This document shows, in pieces, positions 55,245-64,000 of a stretch of 64,000 bases of DNA. The notes under the pieces are model-generated. The model did not search any database, was not told the origin of the DNA, and was given only the letters and a program-made list of their open reading frames with translations. Source of the stretch: Verrucomicrobiota bacterium (GTDB lineage Bacteria > Verrucomicrobiota > Verrucomicrobiia > Limisphaerales > UBA9464); NCBI GenBank assembly GCA_017309115.1, contig JAFLEF010000002.1, positions 1-64,000 of the forward strand. Direction: 5' to 3'. Numbering within the stretch: position 1 is the stretch's first letter; the number at the start of each line of letters is the position of its first letter. A program made the position numbers and the translations under genes.

Positions 55245-55718
55245 ATGACCCTCATTGCACATCAACCAAGCCCTAGACCGTCGACTCCGCCTGGTTTCCC
55301 CGGAGACCGAATGGGCTGGGTCTTTTACGACGGAATCTGTCCCGTCTGTACGAGCATCATCAGTCGGCTGGGTGGACTGTTCGAACGTCAGGGCTTTGCC
55401 TTCGTGCCGCTCCAGGAGACCTGGGTGGCCCCGGCTCTGGGAGTCTCTCCCGAGGAATTGAGACGGGAAATGAAGCTGCGCCGACGGGACGGAAGAATTG
55501 TCGGCGGCATGGACGCTTGGCGGGAACTGGGGCGTTCAGTCTGGTGGTTGCGACCGTTCGTCGTGCTGGCCGGATGGCCGGGATTCCGACAACTGGCCGA
55601 CGCCACGTATCGGTGGGTGGCAGCCAATCGGTACTGCCTGTCCGGGGTCTGCCCGATGCGCACCAAGGTTTCGCCAACCCCGCATCACGGCCCGGCCAAC
55701 ATCTTGGAACTGCCTTAG
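55245..55718 (+). CDS. DCC-family thiol-disulfide oxidoreductase (DUF393)
   Basis: 157 aa from ATG at 55245 with AGGAG seven bases upstream. GWVFYDGICPVC carries the family D-x-x-C-x-x-C motif (here DGICPVC). No signal peptide. Follows the GbsR-type regulator by 14 bases and is likely co-transcribed. Physiological partner unknown. Confidence 0.88.
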   Translation: MTLIAHQPSPRPSTPPGFPGDRMGWVFYDGICPVCTSIISRLGGLFERQGFAFVPLQETWVAPALGVSPEELRREMKLRRRDGRIVGGMDAWRELGRSVWWLRPFVVLAGWPGFRQLADATYRWVAANRYCLSGVCPMRTKVSPTPHHGPANILELP

Positions 55719-55806
55719 CCCGGAGACTCAATTCGCAAACTCGTTCCGACGGTCTGGGGTGCAATTGACGCTGGCCAGTCTGTTGGCCGCGTGCTATCCG
55801 CAATCC

Positions 55807-56208
55807 ATGAAGGCGCTCTGGATGGTGATGACGGGATGGATCCTGACGGCTCCCGGTTACGCCCAGCAAAATCAGGCCTCCCTCGTTCCCAACGTTCCCC
55901 AGGTCCAGACTGCCGGCGCGGCGACGGACCGACCGGGCGGAATCTCCTACGTTACCCGGCAGCGCTCCACCGCGGGTTCCATCAACCTCGCGAATTCCTT
56001 CTGGGCCGCTGGCGGCGTTCGGGTCGTCACGGCCACGGGAACTGCCGGCGCCAGCGCGACCTCCCAGGTGACCCCGGGCGTGGCCGCCGTAAAGACGACT
56101 CCCCAGGCCGTCGATCCCCGGGTCATTGCGGCGCTACGCCAGCAGGCGGCCCGAGGGGACGCGACCGCTCAGAAGGCACTGGTCGCGCTTACCGGAAACC
56201 GGCGCTGA
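55807..56208 (+). CDS. Small secreted low-complexity protein
   Basis: 133 aa from ATG at 55807: signal peptide MKALWMVMTGWILTAPGYAQ, then Gln/Pro/Ala/Thr-rich sequence and an end PRVIAALRQQAARGDATAQKALVALTGNRR that looks like a Sel1-type or similar helix. No known domain. The N-terminal part of the longer frame overlaps the DCC gene and is not supported. Confidence 0.6.
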   Translation: MKALWMVMTGWILTAPGYAQQNQASLVPNVPQVQTAGAATDRPGGISYVTRQRSTAGSINLANSFWAAGGVRVVTATGTAGASATSQVTPGVAAVKTTPQAVDPRVIAALRQQAARGDATAQKALVALTGNRR

Positions 56209-56348
56209 CCCGTTCGAATCGGCTAGCGAGACTGTGAGGAACCTCAATTCCTCCGTGATTTCCCCTTCCCACCGGAAGCTTCAACAGTATCTTCCGCCGC
56301 AGTGTCAGGCCGCGTTGAGGCAACGGCTTCAGCGCGGCATTTGTATCC

Positions 56349-58142
56349 ATGGACGCCTCACACATTCGCAATTTCAGCATCATCGCACACATCGACCACG
56401 GGAAGACGACTCTTTCCGACCGTTTGCTCCATCGCACCGGTACCGTCGCGACCCGCGACATGGAAGACCAGCTCCTCGACGCCATGGACCTCGAGCGCGA
56501 ACGGGGCATCACCATCAAGGCGCATCCGGTAACGATGTACTACACCGCTAAGAACGGTGAACAGTATGAGCTCAACCTGATCGACACTCCGGGACACGTT
56601 GATTTTGCGTACGAAGTCTCCCGTTCTTTAAGTGCCTGTGAAGGAGCGTTGCTGATCATCGATGCCGCGCAGGGCGTGGAAGCTCAGACAGTCGCAAATG
56701 TTCACCTGGCGATGAAGCAGAACCTCTTCATCATTCCGGTCATTAACAAAATTGACCTGCCGCACGCCAACGTCGCGCAGGCCAAGCAGCAACTGGAGGA
56801 GATTCTCGCGATTCCCGCTGAGGAGGCGATTCTCGCCAGCGCCAAGGAAGGCATCGGAATCGAGGACATCCTGGAAGCCATCGTCCAGCGGATTCCCGCC
56901 CCCAAGCCGACCGGAGTGCCTTCCCTCCAAGGGCTCATCTTCGACAGTTACTTCGACACCTATAAAGGCGTCGTGATTTTGGTCCGGGTTACCAACGGCG
57001 AACTGCGGGCCGGAAGCATGGTCAAGCTGCTTCACTCCGGCCGGACGGTGGAGGTGAAGGAAGTGGGCTCCTTCAATCCGAAGCCGTACACCCGCGAGAA
57101 ACTCGAGGTCGGCGAGACCGGGTACATGACGGCCAACATCAAGACGCCCCGCGAGGTCAAGGTAGGCGACACGATTACAGATCCCCGGAATCCGGCGCCG
57201 GAATTGCCCGGGTTCCAGGAGATTCATCCAATGGTGTTTTCGGGAATTTATCCGATCAACACCGCCGACTACGAGGGCTTGAAGGTGGCGGTGGCCAAGT
57301 TGCAGTTGAATGACTCGGCGTTGACCTTCCAGACCGAGAGTTCCGCCGCCCTGGGCTTTGGATTCCGCTGCGGGTTCCTCGGGTTGCTGCACATGGAGAT
57401 TGTCCAGGAGCGGCTCCGCCGGGAGTTCGACATGGACATCATCGCGACCTACCCGAGCGTGGTGTACCGGATTCGGATGACCGACGGGACCGAGAAGGAA
57501 GTCGACAATCCGGCGTTCATGCCGGATGTGACCTACATCGACACCATCTTTGAGCCGATCGTGAAGGCCTTTGTCATTTGTCCCGGGGACAACATAGGCG
57601 ACATCATGGGGCTGATCTCGGAGAAGCGTGGGGCAATCCAGAACACCGAGACCTTGGATGCCCGGCGGGTGATGATGACGTGTCGCATCCCGATGAATGA
57701 AATTCTGATCGATTTCCACGACCGCATTAAGTCGATCACCCGGGGTTACGGATCGATGGATTACGAACCGGCCGGCTACGAAGCGAGCGAGATGGTCAAA
57801 CTCGACATGCTCGTGAACGGCGAAGTCATGGAGGCCTTTTCGAGCCTGGTGCATCGGACGAAAGCGGAGACCCGGGGACGGGTGCTGGCGGCCAAGCTGA
57901 AAGAGGTCATTCCTCGGCAGCAATTCCAGGTGGCCATTCAGGCGGCGATTGGCGGGAAGATTGTCGCTCGTGAGACCGTGAGCGCGGTTCGCAAGGACGT
58001 CACCGCGAAGTGCTATGGCGGCGACATTTCCCGGAAGCGAAAACTCCTGGAGAAGCAGAAGGAAGGTAAGAAGCGGATGAAATCCATCGGCTCGGTGGAA
58101 ATCCCGCAGGAGGCCTTCGTGGAAGTTCTCAAAACGAACTGA
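56349..58142 (+). CDS. lepA: Elongation factor 4 (LepA)
   Basis: Ribosomal back-translocase GTPase. 597 aa; G1 AHIDHGKTTLSDRL, DTPGHVDFAYEVSRSL, NKIDLPHA, domains II, III, V and the LepA-specific C-terminal domain (GGDISRKRKLLEKQKEGKKRMKSIGSVEIPQEAF). Start ATG at 56349 follows no obvious ribosome binding site. A hairpin follows at once. Confidence 0.97.
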   Translation: MDASHIRNFSIIAHIDHGKTTLSDRLLHRTGTVATRDMEDQLLDAMDLERERGITIKAHPVTMYYTAKNGEQYELNLIDTPGHVDFAYEVSRSLSACEGALLIIDAAQGVEAQTVANVHLAMKQNLFIIPVINKIDLPHANVAQAKQQLEEILAIPAEEAILASAKEGIGIEDILEAIVQRIPAPKPTGVPSLQGLIFDSYFDTYKGVVILVRVTNGELRAGSMVKLLHSGRTVEVKEVGSFNPKPYTREKLEVGETGYMTANIKTPREVKVGDTITDPRNPAPELPGFQEIHPMVFSGIYPINTADYEGLKVAVAKLQLNDSALTFQTESSAALGFGFRCGFLGLLHMEIVQERLRREFDMDIIATYPSVVYRIRMTDGTEKEVDNPAFMPDVTYIDTIFEPIVKAFVICPGDNIGDIMGLISEKRGAIQNTETLDARRVMMTCRIPMNEILIDFHDRIKSITRGYGSMDYEPAGYEASEMVKLDMLVNGEVMEAFSSLVHRTKAETRGRVLAAKLKEVIPRQQFQVAIQAAIGGKIVARETVSAVRKDVTAKCYGGDISRKRKLLEKQKEGKKRMKSIGSVEIPQEAFVEVLKTN

Positions 58143-58176
58143 ACCGAAGGGCAGGGGAGGGGCCCTGCCCTGGTTC
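58141..58176 (+). terminator. G+C-rich hairpin after lepA
   Basis: AGGGCAGGG (58148-58156) pairs with CCCTGCCCT (58163-58171), and GAACC (58141-58145) with GGTTC (58172-58176). There is no U run, so it may be a weak terminator or mRNA-stabilising hairpin rather than a classical one. Confidence 0.5.
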
Positions 58177-58265
58177 CTTGGAATTCACGGTTCATGGCGC
58201 CGGGACCAAACCACGCTGGAGTTTGAACCGTTCACCGGTCAGGATGTCTGCGCTACACGCATCGC

Positions 58266-59480
58266 ATGCACTTTTTCCGCTGGTTGTTTTCCCGCACGGT
58301 TCGCAAGGCGGGTGAGATGGAGGACACCGTCCGTAAGATCCTGAATCATCAGCGGGATCTCCTCACGCCGGTTGCCATTAACGCTATGGAAGAGGCGCTG
58401 GCGGGTTTCCGTAAGACGGTTCGCAGCGGTGCGCCGGAGTCGACGCTCCTGGACGCCATGGATTCGCTGGAGCTGGCCGCTCGCAAATGGCTCAAGCCGT
58501 ATCCCAGTCAGGGTTTGCGGGAGAATCTACTGATGTTCCTGGAAATCGCCGTCCTGATCGTTGGGAGTCGAGCGTTCTTCATTCAGCCGATGGTGATTCC
58601 CACGGGATCGGCGCAACCGACCTTGTGGGGCGTGACGTATCAGGATTTGCGGGAGACCAACACACCGATTCCTTCACTACCGCAGCGGATTTGGGAAAAG
58701 GTCATGTACGGCGTGAGCTACTACCAGGTGATCGCCCCGGCGGACCTGGAACTGCGCGGTTGGGAAGAAAAGCCGAGGATGTTTTTCCCGTTTGTGAAGC
58801 GGCAGAGCCTTCAGACCTCGGCCGGACCGGTTCCGGTCTGGTTTCCTCCGGATGATTTCCCGCGCCAGCTGGGTTTGTTCGATGAAGCGCAACGGACCTA
58901 TAAAAAGACCCGCTTCAAGAAAGGCGAAGAGATCGCCCGGGCCCGCGTCATCACCGGTGACCATCTTTTCGTGGAACGCGTCTCGTACAACTTCCGCCGG
59001 CCCGAACGCGGCGACATCATTGTGTTTCGCTCAGAGAAGCATCCGGGAATGACGGCCGACACACACTACATCAAGCGCTTGGTGGGATTGGGCGGCGAGA
59101 CGATCCGAATTGGTGATGACCGGCACAGCTACATCAATGGGCGTCAGTTGACCACCAATGACGTCGGATTCGAAAAAGTGTTCGCCTTTGATCCGAAGCA
59201 GCCGCCGCAAGCCGACCACTACTCGGGACACGTGAACGGGACCATCTGGCAGCAAACCCTGGGAGTACCGGGACCGACCCGGAATTTTCCGAACGGAAGC
59301 ACCGAAGTGCAGATTCGCCCCAAGCACTACGTCACGTTCGGCGACAATACCATGAACAGCGCGGATTCTCGGTACTGGCCGGTGCCGGACTTCCCGCAGG
59401 AACAAGTGATTGGCCGGCATTGGATGGTCTTTTGGCCGTTTTTGCGCAACGGAATCAACATCGGCTGGCACCAGGAATAG
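58266..59480 (+). CDS. lepB: Signal peptidase I
   Basis: Removes signal peptides at the inner membrane. 404 aa, long for the family: about 90 extra N-terminal residues precede the membrane helix (LMFLEIAVLIVGSRAFFIQPMVIP). The catalytic serine is in IPTGSAQPTL (usual form SGSMxPTL, so Met is Ala), and the catalytic lysine in HYIKRLVGLGGE. The C-terminal VTFGDNTMNSADSRYWP and VIGRHWMVFWP complete the family boxes. A large insertion lies between the Ser and Lys regions, common in Verrucomicrobia and Planctomycetes. Confidence 0.93.
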   Translation: MHFFRWLFSRTVRKAGEMEDTVRKILNHQRDLLTPVAINAMEEALAGFRKTVRSGAPESTLLDAMDSLELAARKWLKPYPSQGLRENLLMFLEIAVLIVGSRAFFIQPMVIPTGSAQPTLWGVTYQDLRETNTPIPSLPQRIWEKVMYGVSYYQVIAPADLELRGWEEKPRMFFPFVKRQSLQTSAGPVPVWFPPDDFPRQLGLFDEAQRTYKKTRFKKGEEIARARVITGDHLFVERVSYNFRRPERGDIIVFRSEKHPGMTADTHYIKRLVGLGGETIRIGDDRHSYINGRQLTTNDVGFEKVFAFDPKQPPQADHYSGHVNGTIWQQTLGVPGPTRNFPNGSTEVQIRPKHYVTFGDNTMNSADSRYWPVPDFPQEQVIGRHWMVFWPFLRNGINIGWHQE

Positions 59481-59626
59481 CTCCGAAGTCCCAGAAAACC
59501 CTTCTCCCGGGCCCACTCTTTCGGGCCACAATAAAGGTTATATTCAATTGAACGGTCGGCGTTAGGTGACCTTCCCTCGACTTTGATCTCACTGCCCACC
59601 GCGAAGCCAACGGGGTCCTCAATCCG

Positions 59627-61825
59627 TCATCGCCAGTAACCGAGCAACCGATCGGGTCCGTACTCCGGCTCCAGCGCCCCCTTCCGGTTGGCGGCCTTGA
59701 GTTGGAACGCCACACCAACCGTCCAGTCTATTCCATTGGGTCCGTTGTTCTGAATGCGAACCATCAGGGCGCCAACCCAGCTGCGAAAATCCCGGGACAA
59801 CGTGTAATACTGGGCCTCCATCGTACTGGTTTCCACCTCGTACTGCTGGCTCATCCGGAGACTCCAGTTCTCGTTCATCCGATACGCCAGGCTGGACACG
59901 AACAGCTTGCTGTCCAAGAGACCCAGTTCGGGATCCGCCACCAGATACCGATTACCGAATGTCCAGCTCCACACGTCATTGGGTGTCAGTCGAATCAGGT
60001 TGTCGAACTCCGCGATTTGCGAAGCGGCCACGTCATAGCGCAACAGCGTCCCATACCCAAACCACTCCCGGGGCTGAATCATCATTCGGGAATAAACGTC
60101 GCTGAAGCGCGTCACCAGATCCGGCTCCAGTTCGCCTACGTTCCAATCCGTGTACAGCTGCCACGAAACGAACGGCCGCACATTCCCGGACCGTTTTGTT
60201 TGCAGCAGATTGAAGAGGGACAGTCGGATGACGTTGCGGTAGTCGAGCGAATCGATGGAGTTGTTGTCAGGAAATTCGATGGGGTTGAGTTCCAGAGACG
60301 GAACCCGCCGGTCGAATTGCGGTATCTCGGATGGCAATACGTTAGGCGTCGGGACGTAGGCATAATTGACCGACGGCTGCAGCACGTGGCGCAATCCATT
60401 GAGCTCCCAGAAGTCGCTTCGGACGCCTTTCCACAGGGCCGAGGCCTTGGCGGTTGCTTCTGCGCCGGTGTTGAAAATCCAGCGATTCTCCGCCTCCAAA
60501 TCCAGTCCGGTCGGTTCGGAGTAATGGGTGAATCGACCCCCTACCCTGGGAGTAACGTTCAGCCAACCAAAGGCCGTGTAGGGCAGCGTGATCTGATGGA
60601 ATGTGTCGGCCCGCAAGGCTGCGTAGTTTGTCGGGGAATAATCACCACCCCGAAACTCCAGGTATCCGGCCGAATTCTGCGTCTCGTAGTAAAACGGCGT
60701 GGGTCCCAACTGCTGACGCGCCCCGTTCAAGACGAGTTCGGGTAGTCGCTCCACCTGCTGCTGGAACGAGTTGACCTGGGGAACGACCACGACACCAAGG
60801 GTGTAGTTTTTCCCAATCTGCTGACCCTCAAACAAGGTCAGCGGCTGGGTGTTGGCCCGATACTCGTTGTCAAAAAAGTCATGAATGATGTCGGGATCCG
60901 ACTGATAACGGACTGCGGCCTTGGCGTAGAAATCCTGCCAAGGGTTGGCGGTGTGCGTGTAGTACACCCTACCCCGATTGTCGCTGATAGGATTGCCGAA
61001 CGAGTCGGTTCCGGGATCCCGGTCATTGATGTAGTACACTTGGCCCTCCCCCTGCCCCCAGCGGCCGAGATCGTAATTGACTGATGGCCCAATGCCCGGC
61101 CCGCGTTTGGTGTAGTAATCGAGTTCTACCGCGGTCTGAACGCGGTCGTTCCAATTTTGGTGGTAGGCCCCCAGGACAAACGCTCCCCAGGAGGATCGGT
61201 AGCCAGGAACGCCACTCCAATAGAAGCGACGTTCGCCAAGGGTCTCGGTGTACTTGGGGAAATACATCACCGGCACCGGACCAGCGAACACCACTGCATC
61301 CTCCGCCGTGACCGTCTTGTTGTCGGTGACGATGATGGTTCGGGCCTTCAGTCGATACGCCGGCTCGGCGACATCGTCTGTCGTCACCAACGCATTCACA
61401 GCCGTCTGAACCTGATTCGTTTCGCCGGCCTGAAGATGTTCGCCTGCGGCAAAGTAAGGAGGCTGTCCAAACCGGAAGGAATTAGCCTGGATCGTTTTGC
61501 GGACATAATCGTACTGCACTTTGTCGCCGCGCCACAGCACGGTGCCGCCGTCTGGGCGGGTCTGTTGAACGGAAACATCGCCCTCGGCTTCGATAACACT
61601 GGAGTTGGGAATCAGCCGCACGCGTTGGGCCGTGAGAACGGCATTGCCGTAGTGAACCACCACTCCGTTGCGGGCCGTCGCAATGTTGGTCTTGCGGTCC
61701 AATTCCGCCTCCCCCATGCCGTCGGCAGAAGTAATGACCAGCTCCGGCGCCTCGGTCGGCGATGGATCCTGTCCCAGCGCCGCGGCGGTCAGCAGCACTG
61801 CAAGGCCCAGCGGCGTGTATCTCAT
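59627..61825 (-). CDS. lptD: LPS-assembly protein LptD (OstA)
   Basis: Outer-membrane beta-barrel that inserts lipopolysaccharide. 732 aa with signal peptide (MRYTPLGLAVLLTAAALG), then an OstA N-terminal domain (TAQRVRLIPNSSVIEAEGDVSV, KVQYDYVRKTIQA) and a barrel with aromatic-ended strands (YKARTIIVTD..., RGPGIGPSVNYDLG, HVLQPSVNYAYVPT). Its presence implies a diderm cell. Divergent from tilS with a 110-base gap. Confidence 0.88.
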   Translation of the reverse strand: MRYTPLGLAVLLTAAALGQDPSPTEAPELVITSADGMGEAELDRKTNIATARNGVVVHYGNAVLTAQRVRLIPNSSVIEAEGDVSVQQTRPDGGTVLWRGDKVQYDYVRKTIQANSFRFGQPPYFAAGEHLQAGETNQVQTAVNALVTTDDVAEPAYRLKARTIIVTDNKTVTAEDAVVFAGPVPVMYFPKYTETLGERRFYWSGVPGYRSSWGAFVLGAYHQNWNDRVQTAVELDYYTKRGPGIGPSVNYDLGRWGQGEGQVYYINDRDPGTDSFGNPISDNRGRVYYTHTANPWQDFYAKAAVRYQSDPDIIHDFFDNEYRANTQPLTLFEGQQIGKNYTLGVVVVPQVNSFQQQVERLPELVLNGARQQLGPTPFYYETQNSAGYLEFRGGDYSPTNYAALRADTFHQITLPYTAFGWLNVTPRVGGRFTHYSEPTGLDLEAENRWIFNTGAEATAKASALWKGVRSDFWELNGLRHVLQPSVNYAYVPTPNVLPSEIPQFDRRVPSLELNPIEFPDNNSIDSLDYRNVIRLSLFNLLQTKRSGNVRPFVSWQLYTDWNVGELEPDLVTRFSDVYSRMMIQPREWFGYGTLLRYDVAASQIAEFDNLIRLTPNDVWSWTFGNRYLVADPELGLLDSKLFVSSLAYRMNENWSLRMSQQYEVETSTMEAQYYTLSRDFRSWVGALMVRIQNNGPNGIDWTVGVAFQLKAANRKGALEPEYGPDRLLGYWR

Positions 61826-61935
61826 TCGCGGACCGCGACGCTACGAAGCCCGCCGCTCAGCGCCAAGCCGAAGTATCGGAGAATCTGGAATCTACCAGAC
61901 TCCTCAAGGTTCGCCCCATCCCCTACTCTGCCGGT

Positions 61936-63288
61936 GTGTCCGAGTTTGTTCCGCGCCTGTTGGGTAATTTCGAACGGCACCAACTGCGACCGCACAACGG
62001 CCGACTGTTGGTGGCGGTTTCCGGCGGTATCGACTCCATGGTCCTGCTCACAGGCCTCCTCAATCTGGCTCCCAAGTTAGAGTTGAGTTTGCGAATCGCT
62101 CATGCGGACCATCAATTGCGCGGAGCCGAATCGGATCGGGATGCGGCATCGGTGGCGGCTGTCGCGGCCCATTTCGGGTTGCCGGTGGTCATCCGTAAAC
62201 TGGAGGTGCGTTCGAAGAAGTCCGCTTCGCCGGAATCCGTAGAAATGGTCGCCCGGCGACTGCGCCACCGCTTTCTGGCGGAGGAAGCCCTGGCGGGCGG
62301 CGAATCCACGGTGGCACTGGGACATCAGGCTGATGATCAGGCCGAGCTCGTGCTGCTTCGTCTCCTCCGTGGGGCCGGGAGTGACGGGTTGAGCGGAATG
62401 AACTGGTGCGATCCTTCGCCCGCAGACTCACAGGTGCGGCTGATTCGCCCGCTTTTGGACTTTTCCAGAGACGAACTGCGACAGGCCGCGGCTGAACTGG
62501 AAGTGACTTTCCGGGAGGATTCGAGCAATCAGGGCCCTCAGTACCTCCGCAATCGAATCCGTCATGAACTACTTCCGTATCTGGAACGGGAGTTCAATCC
62601 TAGGATCCGTCGGGGTCTGCAGCGAACGGCCGACATTCTCGGTGCTGAAGCCGCCTGGTTGGCCGACGAGGTCCGGAAGTGGCGGGCCGCAACCAATGCT
62701 CTGCCGTTCGCCGAACTCCCCGTGGCCCTACAGCGGGGCATTTTGCGGCAGCAACTTTGGGAATGGGGTCAAGAAGGGGACTTCGAGACGATTGAAAAGC
62801 TCCGTGAATCCGTTCCTTCAACCCAGTCGCCATTGCTGACCCTGACCCGCGGCTCGGACGGCATTCTGCGGTCGAAGTCGACCCTTCCGAACTACCGGAT
62901 AGAAGAGCGTTCAGTCGTCCTCGGCCGGACCAACCGCGTGCATTTCGGCGGCGCCGAATTGGTTCTGAAGAGATCCCGAAAGGTAGCTGCTGCGAATGCG
63001 TTGTTTGCTCAGGAATCATTTGATGCCCAACGTGTTGGACCCGTTGTGACGTTCCGCCATTGGCGCCCGGGCGATCGGTTTCAGCCGCTCGGTTTCCGGC
63101 AACCTTCCAAAGTGCAAAACCTTTTTGTGAATCGGAAGATTCCCCCCGCCGAACGGCGAACGGCGGTGGTTGGCACCACCTCGGCGGGGATCTTGTTTTG
63201 GGTGGAGGGATTGCCTCCCGGTGAAGCCTTCAAACTGGGTCCGAAGACGGATCAGATCCTGACGGTGAAGTGGCGTCGGGAACGCTGA
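61936..63288 (+). CDS. tilS: tRNA(Ile)-lysidine synthase
   Basis: Makes lysidine at C34 of tRNA-Ile(CAU). 450 aa from GTG at 61936 (VSEFVPRLLGNFERH); the longer open frame overlaps the lptD start and has no family sequence. PP-loop LLVAVSGGIDSMVLL, HADHQLRG, LGHQADDQAELVLLRLLRG, the RNRIRHELLPYLE block and C-terminal TilS domains (PGDRFQPLGFRQPSKVQNLFVNRKIP). Start choice is the only doubt. Promoter should lie in the 110-base gap to lptD. Confidence 0.92.
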   Translation: MSEFVPRLLGNFERHQLRPHNGRLLVAVSGGIDSMVLLTGLLNLAPKLELSLRIAHADHQLRGAESDRDAASVAAVAAHFGLPVVIRKLEVRSKKSASPESVEMVARRLRHRFLAEEALAGGESTVALGHQADDQAELVLLRLLRGAGSDGLSGMNWCDPSPADSQVRLIRPLLDFSRDELRQAAAELEVTFREDSSNQGPQYLRNRIRHELLPYLEREFNPRIRRGLQRTADILGAEAAWLADEVRKWRAATNALPFAELPVALQRGILRQQLWEWGQEGDFETIEKLRESVPSTQSPLLTLTRGSDGILRSKSTLPNYRIEERSVVLGRTNRVHFGGAELVLKRSRKVAAANALFAQESFDAQRVGPVVTFRHWRPGDRFQPLGFRQPSKVQNLFVNRKIPPAERRTAVVGTTSAGILFWVEGLPPGEAFKLGPKTDQILTVKWRRER

Positions 63289-63361
63289 TTACGGGGGATT
63301 TCAGGGGGAAACATGCCTTGCACCGAATGGCCCCGGTGATAGGTTCGATCCAAGTTTCAAC

Positions 63362-64000
63362 ATGCCCGACGACAACGATAGCGGACGGAACCAGAACGCC
63401 GGCGGTGGCTCACCGATTCAAGCACGCACGTGGCTGGTTTGGATAGCGGTGGCCGCCCTGATCCCCCTGCTCCTCTTTTTCCAACGCAACAGCCAGCAGC
63501 GGTATCAGCCGATTTCGCAGAAGAAGCTGTTTGATCTCGTGTCGTCGAACCTGATCGAGAGTGGCGAGATCAACTACAGTGCTCAGTCGCAGAACCTACG
63601 CATTGTCCGAGGTCGGTATTTCACTTTGGAAGAGGGGAAAACCAATTTGATTCCGTTCTCAGTGGAAGCCCGGTTGACGCCCATGAAGGAGGACATCCTA
63701 CTGGACACGGGTCGTTTCCGGGCAGTGGATAACAACAATGTTTTCCTGCAGGTGGTCCTCGGGTTGTTACCGATCATCATTGTCGGCTTGCTGATTTGGT
63801 TCTTCTTCATTCGCCAAATCAAAGCAGCGGGTCGCGGAGCGCTGAGCTTCGGTAAATCCAAGGCCCGTTTGCTCAGCAAAGAAAAAAACAAAACCACCTT
63901 CAAGGACGTCGCCGGTGTGGAAGAAGCCAAAGAGGAAGTGGCGGAACTGGTCGAGTTCCTCAAAGACCCCAAGAAGTTTCAAAAACTGGGCGGGCGAATT
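63362..64000 (+). CDS. ftsH: ATP-dependent zinc metalloprotease FtsH (3' end missing)
   Basis: First 213 residues of FtsH, cut by the window edge. ATG at 63362 gives a hydrophilic start, a transmembrane helix (TWLVWIAVAALIPLLLFF), a periplasmic domain, a second helix (VVLGLLPIIIVGLLIWFFFI) and the start of the AAA domain (TTFKDVAGVEEAKEEVAELVEFLKDP). Walker A and zinc motifs lie outside the window. Follows tilS by 73 bases in the same direction, a common neighbour pair in bacteria. Confidence 0.95.
   Translation, partial: MPDDNDSGRNQNAGGGSPIQARTWLVWIAVAALIPLLLFFQRNSQQRYQPISQKKLFDLVSSNLIESGEINYSAQSQNLRIVRGRYFTLEEGKTNLIPFSVEARLTPMKEDILLDTGRFRAVDNNNVFLQVVLGLLPIIIVGLLIWFFFIRQIKAAGRGALSFGKSKARLLSKEKNKTTFKDVAGVEEAKEEVAELVEFLKDPKKFQKLGGRI

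Noticed and set aside
56628-57923. 431-codon minus-strand frame over lepA
   Set aside because: Shadow of lepA.
63340-63361. GGTTCGATCC before ftsH resembles a tRNA T-arm
   Set aside because: No acceptor stem, anticodon arm or CCA can be folded around it.

Overview
The window is about 60% G+C and densely coded. It looks like the chromosome of a member of the Verrucomicrobiota, most likely the Limisphaerales/Pedosphaera side. The evidence is a PEP-CTERM protein, a sigma factor fused to a membrane segment and surface-type domains, very large secreted proteins ending in a 'W.P(6-20 residues)LYRVR'-type tail, a SGNH-DUF1080 protein, a Tat-exported Gfo/Idh/MocA oxidoreductase, a sulfatase, an LptD outer-membrane protein (so a diderm cell) and dispersed GCCGCCGACGGCAGGAGGCGC repeats. 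The lineage is inferred; no rRNA or tRNA gene was seen.

Layout. 1-5023: translation operon infB(partial)-rbfA-nrnA-truB-ribF. 5163-7645: RNA-repair pair rtcA-rtcB behind a near-perfect sigma-54 promoter. 7687-8838: rlmN. 8763-10878 (minus): exbB-exbD-TonB-like protein-zinc-ribbon protein. 11206-13956 (minus): leuS. 14029-17180: accessory island in which about 250-380 bp repeats alternate with small genes: a DUF433/DUF5615 antitoxin-toxin pair whose toxin is cut by a repeat, and two hypotheticals. 17222-21919 (minus): complete Pup-proteasome operon dop-pup-prcB-prcA-pafA, including a 57-residue pup gene that is easy to miss; no Mpa/ARC ATPase is beside it. 22054-26573: secreted SGNH-DUF1080 protein, Tat oxidoreductase and citramalate synthase cimA. 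26591-31371: a beta-helix-like secreted protein bracketed by two direct repeats, then a PEP-CTERM protein. 31372-35631 (minus): thiC with a TPP riboswitch, a sulfatase and a small secreted protein. 35753-42139: a 2128-residue secreted multidomain protein with a possible nucleotidyl-cyclase-toxin-like core. 42153-42337: a MITE-like element. 42740-45625: sigma factor-carboxypeptidase-regulatory-domain fusion. 45959-50852 (minus): LolD-like ATPase, methyltransferase and giant FtsX permease in one overlapping operon. 50901-52437 (minus): MoaD-like, hpt and a TPR protein. 52557-64000: uvrB, GbsR-type regulator with its palindromic operator, DCC thiol oxidoreductase, small secreted protein, lepA, lepB, lptD (minus), tilS and the start of ftsH.

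The most interesting parts are the proteasome operon outside Actinobacteria, the sigma-54-driven rtcAB, the repeat-and-gene island with a truncated toxin, and the giant secreted protein. All assignments come from reading the sequence; no database search was run. Start codons were moved from the longest open frame where a conserved N-terminus, signal peptide or ribosome binding site argued for it.
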